Assembly (NCBI GenBank): GCA_905116865.2
Contig: CAJHNH020002480.1
Coordinates: forward strand, 556,001-620,000
Direction of reading: 5' to 3'
DNA length: 64,000 nt
From: Candidula unifasciata
Taxonomy: Eukaryota > Mollusca > Gastropoda > Stylommatophora > Geomitridae
Under the pieces are notes generated by a model. The model was not told where the DNA came from. It worked only from the letters and a program-made list of their open reading frames with translations, and searched no databases. This document shows, in pieces, positions 30,326-39,523 of this stretch (position 1 is its first letter; each line of letters opens with the position of its first letter). The translations under genes and the position numbers were made by a program.

Positions 30326-30612
30326 TTCTTCTTCTTCTTCACGTTCACCAGCTGTAAACTCTGGCGGAAGGTTCTGGTTGCTCGTCCACTACTGAACTGC
30401 AGTCCTGCTCCAGAACCTGAGTGTTGCGTGTGCATCAGTTTTACAGATCTCATTCTCTTGAATACAGACTGTTGGTTCCTTGCCTCTCCGGCAGATGCAC
30501 TCCGACTTCAAAGGAAGCTTCCCAATTAGTCGACTCTTACGACATGCTTTTGGGGAGGCAGTGGGTCTATTCTTGTTTTCCCCACAATGGGGCCCCGGAA
30601 CCCACACGGGGG
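30326..30612 (-). mobile_element. GAA-tailed SINE, family A, full length with target duplication
   Basis: 287 bp, minus strand, (TTC)n at its left. Perfect 12-bp duplication TAAAGGTGGTGC at 30314-30325 and 30613-30624. The host sequence begins with a piggyBac-like MITE end (TTAACTCTTTCAG at 30146). Confidence 0.92.
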
Positions 30613-30954
30613 TAAAGGTGGTGCAATTCTTGCACCAGTTCTTCACCTTTCTGCAGCCCCAATTTTTCAACTCCTCCCTCTGGACCCATAACGACATCAG
30701 TTCAGTTAACTCTTCTCTTGTGAATAAATATATCATGGGCTTTGCACTACTAGGTGACTTCTCCCTGGTTCATACATCAAGATTCCACTGTGTGGGTGTC
30801 AGTTTTTGAACGGCCAGCACTGAACTAGAAATGTGGTTTTGGGCCCAGTATGACACTGATGGGAGCTAAATATAAATGAGCAAATATGTTGTAAGATTCC
30901 TGTAGTGTACTGTCTTAACTGTCGTTATTTACCACTTGCTTAAAAAAAAAAGGA

Positions 30955-30974
30955 GGGGGGGGGGGGGGGGGGGG
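30955..30974. repeat. Poly-G tract, 20 nt
   Basis: Uninterrupted G run after an A run; intergenic. Confidence 0.9.
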
Positions 30975-31054
30975 TCCAACAGAAAATGTCCTTCCTTACC
31001 TGAGATCCCAGCATGCTAACCAGCTCCTTCTCTTGCTTTTGTGTATAAAAAAAA

Positions 31055-31320
31055 TAACATGAAGGATACTTTTCCACGCCTTCAGGCGTATTGGGCATAC
31101 ACTGCTAGACCTATATTTTATAGACCAGTCGGTACTTGATGGGTGATGTGGTCAACATCACGCCGGCTGCCTTTACTTCCTCTGACTTTACCTCGTACCC
31201 ATTTTAAGCCTGGATAGACCTGGGAGACAAAATCAAGTTTAAAGAAGGAAAAGAGTCCGGCTCTGCTCGGATTAAATCCACAGTCTTCGGATCCACAGCC
31301 GTGGGTTTGAATCTACATCA
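31055..31320 (-). mobile_element. tRNA-headed SINE, family C
   Basis: Minus strand, near full: GCCTTCAGGCGTATTGGGCA to CCGTGGGTTTGAATCTAC (B box inverted at the right end). Confidence 0.8.
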
Positions 31321-31364
31321 AGATGGATTTTACTACTGAACTGAGCTCCAAGTCTAATCTAGTC

Positions 31365-31645
31365 TAAAATGATCCTCTTCCACGCCTTTGTGTGGGCATG
31401 TAGGGCTAGACCTATGTTTTATACACCAGTCGGCACTCGGTGGGTGACGTGGTCATCATGCTAGTCGCCACTACTTCCTGAGACTTTACCTGGTACCCAC
31501 CCAAGGCTGGGTCGACGTGGGAGCCAAGGTCATTTGTGACAAACAAACAAACACATAAAAAGCCCGGCACCGTCTGGATTCAAAACCAAGACCTTAATAC
31601 TTACAGGCGAGTTTGTTGCCGCCACGACCAGCTCCATATTTATAA
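31365..31645 (-). mobile_element. tRNA-headed SINE, family C
   Basis: Second minus-strand copy in head-to-tail arrangement with the previous one. Confidence 0.75.
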
Positions 31646-32070
31646 GGCCGTACAGCTCGAACGGGAATTCCCGTTCTTGTGCAAGAATTGAGTCCCTCTG
31701 CGTCCACAGCCGGACGTGGTTGCCGCTAACACCTGGCGACTTCACTTGGTTACAATTGGTAACGGGAAATCTGATTAGCGTGATGTTTACCACATAACTC
31801 ACTTTGCTAATTTATTTATACAAATCTGGGTCTGGCAGTAAATACCCTATATGCCAGAGGTGGGAAAAGGGTCCTTTTACTTTTTAATTCATTGTCGGAC
31901 TAAACTTTGACTAAATTTATTTAGAAAAGAATGTGGCTTTAGTAATGCAAATGAGACTTGGAGAGAAAAAAAGAGGGAGGGGGTTTACAAATGCCACAGG
32001 GGCAACTGAACATTCCCAAAAGGACCCGTATCGTTACTAATTTAACCTGCATAATCTATTTACTTTAAAA

Positions 32071-32462
32071 AAATATCTGGCTATGCTTCGAATAACGGGC
32101 ACTAAAGATGGCGGCCGCAAAATATCCTTTTGAGCCGCAGTCACGTGTCAATTGAGCACTTCCGGCTACTTAATTGGCGGTTTTCCATCGGTCTTCTGCC
32201 AACAACCGCTACCGCCATATGGCCGCTCACGTGGCTTGGATTGAGGCTAGACTAGAGGGCTAGGACTCACGAGCAGCAGCTTCCGCATCTCCTGCAGCTC
32301 TGCTTGTGAGTCCTAGCCATCTAGTTTAGCCCCAATCTACGCGGCGTGGGGGCCGCGGTGGCGACAGTCGCCGGAAAACCGCAAATTAAGTAGCCGGAAG
32401 TGCGCAATTGGCACGTGACTGCCATCTTTAGTGCTCGTTATTCGAAGGATAGCCAAATATCC
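32071..32462. mobile_element. Foldback element 1 with promoter-like arms
   Basis: Inverted arms of about 90 bp (32071-32186 and 32372-32462), the left interrupted by a 25-bp insert. Both arms carry CCGGAAGTG (ETS), CACGTG (E-box) and AAGATGGC (YY1-like). The centre holds a second, nested palindrome around ACTCACGAGCA / TGCTTGTGAGT. No coding capacity. Confidence 0.85.
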
Positions 32463-32579
32463 ACTTGAAAATGCTCACAAAATTAACTTGCCAGACAAGA
32501 ATAAGTTTGGAAAAAGAAATGTTTTCCTCCTAGTTATGTTTGCCACATAAAAGTAAAGGGGCCAGTGAACATTAGGTAA

Positions 32580-32725
32580 AAGTTTTTTTCCCACGCCTTT
32601 AGGCGTATTGGGAATATAGGGATAGACCTATATTTTAATAGACCAATCGGCACTTGGTGGGTGATGTGGTCGGCATCACGCCGGCTGCCTTTAATTCCCA
32701 GGAACGCACCTGGTGAATAGTAGGT
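32580..32725 (-). mobile_element. tRNA-headed SINE, family C, truncated
   Basis: Minus strand; GCCTTTAGGCGTATTGGGAA to CCTTTAATTCCCAGGAACG; head lost. Confidence 0.7.
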
Positions 32726-32904
32726 GCAGGTACCTAAATCTTTTCCTGTCATTAGGCCTATATGATTGTTCTCCACATTTGCAAATAGTATAGACGTGAT
32801 CTGTTGTCACAGGTGCTAATCCCCATGTGCACATGGCTTTTATGTAACTAACTAGTTACTGTCAATGTCTCATTTGCAAATATATATAACAATACAAGTT
32901 TTAC

Positions 32905-33260
32905 ATGGAGGATGGTCGCATTCCAAAGGATCTCCTGTATGGTGAACTATTAACAGACATACGATCTGCAGGAAGGCCAAATGACATAGGCAAACGCGAC
33001 CTGAAAGACATCGACATTGACATGGAGAGATCAGCTGCAGACTGATTCATTTGGAGGCAGTCAATGAAAGACGGACTGTCGCTGTTTGAAAGAGGACAAA
33101 CGCAGCAAGCGATAGAGAGGAGACGTCTGCGAGCAAACCAGCCTTAAAACAAACAAAAAAAGTATCATCGTGTTTATGAGGACTATGTGAAAAGACGGCC
33201 ACCCGGCTTTGGACTTAACAGTCATAGCAGATTTTGTTTCCAAAACCAATGGCACAACTC
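32905..33260 (+). mobile_element. LINE C-terminal remnant, family U
   Basis: Plus strand reads MEDGRIPKDLLYGELLTDIR, then GRPNDIGKRDLKDIDIDMER, a stop, and LFERGQTQQAIERRR; same family at 48250-48590. Confidence 0.8.
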
Positions 33261-33302
33261 CATAGTACTCAATAAAAGAATCTTTAAATGAGACTTTAAC
33301 AA

Positions 33303-33335
33303 CCCCCCCCCCCCCCCTCTCTCTCTCTCTCTCTT
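33303..33335. repeat. Poly-C run followed by (TC)n
   Basis: Fifteen C then about nine TC units. Confidence 0.9.
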
Positions 33336-33509
33336 TCCGCTTACAGCAGTTGATCATTCTTGATATCTTAAAGGAGATAGTTTGCCATTGCTTTAGGCGG
33401 TAACCATGCTGGTCAGATGACAGTAGCCACAATAAAGTGGGATCCTAAGCCTACAGTCTAGGAATCTGAAGCAATAACCACGTCTGGCTGCATATTCTGG
33501 AGCTGGTCG

Positions 33510-33700
33510 TGGCCATAACCTACAGCTGTCTGAATCTGTCAGTTGCACTCAAGCTCAGCCCATCACCTGCTCACGTGGTTTCCTGTTACTCAGATAGGCG
33601 GAGGGGAACAGGTACTACACATTACCCAAGTGTGTTCCATAGTCTTGTGGATGGAAGGAGGCTCCTGACTCAACATCGGCGACCGGGTCGCCCATTGGCT
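33510..33700 (+). repeat. Interspersed repeat shared with 36970-37140
   Basis: CACGTGGTTTCCTGTTACTC and GGAGGGGAACAGGTACT recur at 37023-37070; not assigned to a known class. Confidence 0.7.
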
Positions 33701-33968
33701 GGCCGGCAGGACCTTGTCGACGTCAGGACAGTGTTTGAGTCTATCTCCTTTGATCGCATCAGCACTGCAGGAGTCCTTTCTATGGCTACTTGCTGGCGAG
33801 CAGTGTTAAGCCATTTTATATGGCTCACATAACCTAGTCACAATTATAACCTAAAGCTCGCCTTTGAGGATGCTGGGTGAACGTGATCCCCCCCCCCTTT
33901 CCCCCGCAATGCAAGCTAAACCAAGGCTCCTGACCTTTTCTTTGATGGAGTACACCCCATACCCCAGG

Positions 33969-34215
33969 GAGTCGCTGTGTTGTAGCGGTTAGTCGCTCAC
34001 CTGTGGGTCGAAAAGTCGTGGGTTCAGGTCCTGGCGGAGCCGAACTTAAAAAAATGATCCTAACTCCCAGTCGACCCAGTCTTAAATGGGTACCAGGCAA
34101 AGTCCTGGGAAATAAAGGTTATCTGCGTGATGTTAATCGCCACACCACCACCCAATTGGTATAAACTATAGGTCTAACCCTATATACCAAATACGCTTCA
34201 AAAATGACCTTTAAC
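33969..34215 (+). mobile_element. tRNA-headed SINE, family C, full length
   Basis: Head GTTGTAGCGGTTAGTCGCTC with B box GGGTTCAGGTCC; body AGGCAAAGTCCTGGGAAATAA to CTATATACCAAATACGC. Preceded by TTTGATGGAGTACACCCCAT, also at 37112. Confidence 0.8.
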
Positions 34216-34420
34216 GTTTTGCTATCCAGCTAGCCATATTCGTAAGTATCCGATCTTCAAAAAGCTCACGCAGTCAAAACTCTTCAGTTTTCTAAGTTAA
34301 ACATACTAATGTTGACAACCAATGTTTGCAAATGGCGGACCAACGTCCGGAAAAGTGAACCATTTGACACATGTCTATTAATATAAAGCATAATTATTGC
34401 TGATTTAAGAAACCTATAAA

Positions 34421-34528
34421 ATGGCTGTAGTAGCTGAAGTTTTAGATGTAAATGTCGCCGTTGGAAAACTACAGGAACTAGGTATTGTCAAAGCATTTAC
34501 CGTTAGAAATTTAAATAAACTAATTTAG
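34421..34528 (+). CDS. Short ORF, possible first exon of the coiled-coil gene
   Basis: A 35-codon ATG ORF (MAVVAEVLDVNVAVGKLQEL, 15 more codons, then TAG) preceded by TATAAA. A donor-like G/GTATTG at 34481-34483 would end it in phase 1, the phase needed by the exon at 37755. It sits just left of a foldback element and could equally be part of that repeat. Weak candidate only. Confidence 0.2.
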   Translation: MAVVAEVLDVNVAVGKLQELGIVKAFTVRNLNKLI

Positions 34529-35190
34529 CTCTTATTTGGCGCTCCTTTGAATCATTCCCCAAAATGGCGGCATGCCACATTCTGGCCATGAAATATCCAA
34601 AAATATCCGAACGACGGTGTTCGCGTATATCTAAAATACGGACTTTCTGCCAAGGAACAAATCGCGGCAAAACTAGGATTACTTGACAATCAATATCAAC
34701 ATTTGCACACGGTACTAGTAGCAGACAATAAATACAGACCGTTGACAACAATTTCGAGCATTTCTGCAGACGATATTAGCAACCGTTGACCAATTTCGAG
34801 ACATTACAGACGATGAAAGCCGATTAGCAATACTTTGTTCTTCCGATTGGAGGATTTAGCAGCGGTAGACTCACGAGTACAGTATTTGGAGGAAGTTGCA
34901 GGAGATGCGGTAGCTGCTGCTCGTGAGTCCCAGCCATCTAGTTAAGCCCCCATCTGTTTGGCAGTGAGGCACACTCGCAGAAGCAGGTCGGCAAGCAACG
35001 TATCGCCGAAACCCTGTCAGAGCATTTGTTTCGTTATCCGGAGCCGGCACATATATTTTTAATAGAACTGACCCGCGTTAGGATATTTGTGGATATTTTA
35101 TGGCCAGAAATTGGCCAATTTAGCTCTCTTTCAAACGCCATCATATTAAAGCCGCCATTTTGGGGAACGATTCAAAGGAGAGCCTCTTAT
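34527..35190. mobile_element. Foldback element 2
   Basis: Terminal inverted repeats: CTCCTTTGAATCATTCCCCA with AAAATGGCGGC on the left, and GCCGCCATTTTGGGGAACGA with TTCAAAGGAG on the right, followed inward by a second matched block (CTGGCCATGAAATATCC / GGATATTTTATGGCCAG). The centre (34870-34947) holds the same core as elements 1 and 3, in opposite orientation. Confidence 0.82.
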
Positions 35191-35261
35191 TCTTATGATT
35201 ACATAGTTTATGACTCAGTATCATCTGTCTTTCCGTCTTGGATTCTGACAACAGTTTTATA

Positions 35262-35264
<3 letters not shown>

Positions 35265-35340
<76 letters not shown>
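35265..35340. repeat. (CT)n microsatellite, about 76 bp
   Basis: Perfect dinucleotide array. Confidence 0.97.
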
Positions 35341-35342
<2 letters not shown>

Positions 35343-35769
35343 TGTGATGTTAAATTGTATGAGATCTTCTTTCTTGGTCTCTCTCACCCATTGCCTTTGT
35401 CCTGATGTACTCCATAACCCCTTATCACGATGCACTTGAAATACTAGGAATGTCTTGTTATGAAATTAGGATTGCCAAAAAAAAATCGGCTCTCCTTTGA
35501 ATAACGGTCCCAAATGATCTACGCAGAAAGTTAACCCTAACAGAGCCTCACTCATATCTAAAATTCGCATTTCTTTTGCGACGAATCTACCGCGTCAAAA
35601 GTAGTATTAATTGCGCACAACATTTTCGTGAAACGCAACTGACTTTTTTACCACGTTTAAAAGGTGGCAAAACTACGATTAGCTACAGACGAAAAATTAG
35701 CGACACGCAAGAATACTCCTGATAGCACAATCCTACATCAGGGCCACAGTTATATGTAAGTTGCGGACC

Positions 35770-35998
35770 ACTTTTCGCCGACTATAGTGCCACCTCCGAG
35801 AGTATCCCCCGCGCCACCCGTAGTGGCGCGGAAGGGGCTAAACTAGATCCCTGGGACTCACGAGCAGCAGCTACCGCTTCTCCTGCAGCTTCCTCCATTG
35901 ATTTTGCTCGTGAGTCCTAGCCATCTAGTTTAGCCCCTTCTGCGCCGCGCGTAGCGGCAGATACTCTCGGATGTGGCACTATAGTCGCAGGAAAACAG
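35770..35998. mobile_element. Foldback element 3 core palindrome
   Basis: Arms of about 95-105 bp matching over CGACTATAGTGCCAC, CCGAGAGTATC, GGGGCTAAACTAGAT and GGACTCACGAGCA; loop about 40 bp (GCTACCGCTTCTCCTGCAGC region). A family end CTCCTTTGAATAACGG at 35492 may mark the outer left end. Confidence 0.82.
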
Positions 35999-36084
35999 TC
36001 ATGAGCTACTTCTTGCGTCGGAACTGCCAGCGTGGTCGCATTCGCCACGGTCAAGGGGTAGTCGAGATAGTGGAGCGCCATAGC

Positions 36085-36940
36085 AAGAAGTGATGCTTGG
36101 GGGAACCAAGAAGTGATGCTTGGGGGAACCAAGAAGTGATGCTTGGGGGAACCAAGAAGTGATGCTTGGGGGAACCAAGATGTGATGCTTGGAGGAATCA
36201 AAAAGTGATGCTTGGGGGAACCAAGAAGTGATGCTTAGAGGAACCAAGAAGTGATGCTTGGGGAAACCAAGAAGTGATGCTTGGGGGAACCAAGAAGTGA
36301 TGCTTAAGGGAACCAAGAAGTCATGCTTAGAGGACCAAAAAGTCAATCTTGGGGGAACCAAGAAGTAATGCTTAGAGGACCAAGAAGTCAATCTTGGGGA
36401 ACCAATAAGTCATGCTTGGGGGAACCAAGAAGTGATGCTTAGAGGACCAAGAAGTCATGCTTGGGGGAACCAAGAAGTCATGCTTAGAGGAACCAAGAAG
36501 TCATGCTTAGAGGAACCAAAAAGTGATGCTTGGGATAACCAAAAAGTCATGCTTGGGGGAAGCAAGAAGTCATGCTTGGAGGAACCAAGAAGTCATGCTT
36601 GGAGAAACCAAGATGTCAGGCTTGGGGGAACCAAGAAGTGATGCTTGGGGAAACCAAGAAGTGATGCTTGGGGGAACCAAGAAGTGATGCTTGGGGGAAC
36701 CAAGAAGTGATGCTTGGGGAACCAAGAAGTGATGCTTGGGGGAACCAAGAAGTCATGCTTGGGGGAACCAAGAAGTGATGCTTGGGGGAACCAAGAAGTG
36801 ATGCTTGGGGGAACTAATAAGTGATGCTTGGGGGAACCAAGAAGTCATGCTTGGAGGAACCAAGAAGTCATGCCTGGGGAAACCAAGAAGTCATGCTTGG
36901 GAGAACCAAGAAGTCATGCTTGGGGGAACCAAGAAATCAC
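36085..36940. repeat. 23-bp minisatellite, about 37 copies
   Basis: Unit AAGAAGTGATGCTTGGGGGA+ACC with GTGATG/GTCATG and GGGGG/AGAGG variants and 1-2-base length changes. Confidence 0.95.
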
Positions 36941-36969
36941 TGAATAGTTTAAAAACACAGCATTTTTGA

Positions 36970-37190
36970 GGCCCTGACCAACAGTTGTCTGTCAGCTGCC
37001 CTCAACCTCAGTGCACCACCTGATCACATGGTTTCCTGTTACCCAGACAAGGGGAGGGGAACAGGTACTTCACCTTGCCCAAGGGTGTCGTGCGGAGGGA
37101 AAAAAGCTTCTCCTTTGATGGAGTATACCCATACCCTAGGGAGCCATCATGGTGTAGTGGTTTGTCGGAAAGTCTTGGATTCAGTTTATT
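36970..37190 (+). repeat. Interspersed repeat shared with 33510 and 33935
   Basis: Contains, in order, sequences that at 33.5-34.0 kb lie about 400 bp apart: ATGGTTTCCTGTTACCCAG, then TTTGATGGAGTATACCCATA, then the SINE-like head ATGGTGTAGTGGTTTGTCGG. Confidence 0.7.
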
Positions 37191-37464
37191 TTCTAAAAAT
37201 TACCAGAAATTATAGTTTTTATTTTGTGATCTCTTCTCCTTCTCTTCTTTCTTCTACCTGGTCCTGGACAAACAGTGACAGTCATGACTTTCTGATCGTC
37301 TCTGTCATCTGATATTTTCATGAAGTTGCTGTTGCTTATATTGTTATTATCAAAATTATTTGTTTTCTTGATGTTTAAGCTGTAGCATATATTTTTCTAT
37401 ACTTTTCTTTGCCTAATATTTTTTCATGAGGTCAGTAATTTTCGTGTGATCATTATAGAATGGT

Positions 37465-37720
37465 AAAATTGAAATGGTTTGCCCACTTAGAGAGAATGCC
37501 TTGTGACACTATAACCATACAAAGCATACATGGAAAGAGAAGAAGGACGTAGAGCACGAGGTAGACCAAGAACAAGATTGAAGGATAACATCAAAGAAAC
37601 TCTACAACAGCACGATGCACCTATGGTCGAGGCGTCCAGAAGAGCTAGAAACAGAACCTTATATCTCCCTCGACACCCACAGGAGTAAAAGAGGAAGTGA
37701 AGAAGAAGAAGAAGAATAAA
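37465..37720 (+). mobile_element. LINE C-terminal remnant, family V, GAA tail
   Basis: Plus strand AAATGGTTTGCCCACTTAGA to AAGTGAAGAAGAAGAAGAA; ends 35 bp before the coiled-coil exon at 37755. Confidence 0.75.
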
Positions 37721-37754
37721 TAAAATAGTGTTTATACAATTTTTTTCCTCCCAG

Positions 37755-37840
37755 GTAACCGCATGCGAAGTGGTGAATTTGACTTTGAAGACAGTGATGT
37801 CATTAATTTGGAGCAAGTTATTGGTGCCATTAATGAATTA
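37755..37840 (+). CDS. Coiled-coil gene exon a
   Basis: Acceptor TTCCTCCCAG before 37755, donor TTA/GTAAGT after 37840; enters phase 1, leaves phase 0. Encodes NRMRSGEFDFEDSDVINLEQ and VIGAINEL; an acidic head running into the first helix. The upstream partner exon was not identified with confidence. Confidence 0.75.
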
Positions 37841-39492
37841 GTAAGTTAATTTGTAATAATATTTATGTCAGATGAGTTTTGTTTTGTGACCTGTTTCACT
37901 TTACAATAACTGTATTACAATTCTAATCCATCTATCATTTTCTCAGATATGTAACATTAAGCAATCTAATGCTTCAATTACATTTTTGTCATTAAAAAAA
38001 AATGTTTTGATCCATAACATTGTCTGACAGGAGTCTTACTACATTTTGGGTATTTAACACCATTCTTCTTCTTCTTTTTAACGTTCATTAGCTGTAAACT
38101 CTGGCAGAAAGTTCATGTTGTTCATCCACTTCTGGACTGCAGTCCTGTTCCAGAATCTGAGTGTTGCATGTACATCTGTTTTACAGATCTGAATCATTTG
38201 TATGCAGACTGCTGGTTCCTTGCCTCTCAGACAGATGCACTCCGACTTTGAAGGAAGCTCCCAATTAGTCGACTTTTACATGCTTTTGGGTAGGCAGTGG
38301 GTCTATTCTTGTTTTCCCTACAATAGGGCCTCGGAAGCCACATAGGGAATTTAATGCCATTGAATTCAGATCTTCATTGTCCACCAATTTTCATTATTGT
38401 TTTCCCTTAATCATGTTCCTTGGAAAATACTTAGTATACTTCACTATGTTCGCATACCCATGCAGGCATGCATACACACATATGCTCAAACTCACACACA
38501 CATATATATACATACATGCAGAGATAAACACAGGAATACAACACACAAATACATCTTTCATAGTACGTTCAAATTTTTGGAAGTCAGTATAAACTAAACC
38601 TTTTAATAGGCTTTTAATATTTACTTCTTGACATCAGATAAGTTCTACTGCAAACTCTCTCCTTCGAAGTCGGCGTACAGCTGCCCAAGAGGCAGGGAAA
38701 TTAAAAACGGTTGTACACGCAAAAATCAGGTCCAGGTGAAGGCCAAAAGTCCAAGCGGACGATTAACCGGGACCTTCCACTGGAATTCACAGCCGGTGTT
38801 CGATGAAAAAAAAAAAAAAACTGCAAACTCTAGTTAACACTTTTAACAAAAGTGGTTTCTTACTATCAAGTCAGTGTTGTTTTCATTATCCATGTTGTCT
38901 TCAAACAGGAAGACGAGAGGAAACTGATGCACGAAAAGCTGGAAACTGAGACCATCAAATGCAGCATTCTCAGACATGATCTCAAAATGTTGCCACAGCA
39001 GATCAAGGCTGAAACCATGAGTAAGTTTTAACTCCTAAACAATGCACAGTGTTAAAACATCTGTTGTTTGAAACATCTGTTGTTTGAAACATCTGTTGTT
39101 TGTGAAACATCTGTTGTTTGAAACATCTGTTGTTTGAAACATCTGTTGTTTGTGTGTATCAGAAGACTACACATAACGTTTTTGTTATATATTTTACATT
39201 TGGTCTGGCCACAATAAAGAAATCTGGTTAGATATTTAAACATGCTGAACACTATCTGCCTCTTAGAAAGTAATAGGTACTTGTATTTTTCATTGTGGCG
39301 ACTGTTTCCCGTGGGTATCTGCTGCAAAGTCCTCTGCCGCCAAAAGTTAGTTAGGACAAATATATTTCTGTTTTATATTTTTTCTTCTTTTTCTTCTTCC
39401 TCTTCTTTCTCTTCTCTTTCTCATTCTTTGAATCCTGTTCCTCTTTTTTCTTCTATTTCTTACAACCACCTAAACTTGTTTATGATGGATTC

Positions 39493-39523
<31 letters not shown>

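Noticed and set aside
36085..36940. Possible CRISPR array from the regular 23-bp repeats
   Set aside because: Units abut with no unique spacers, in a eukaryotic context; it is a minisatellite.
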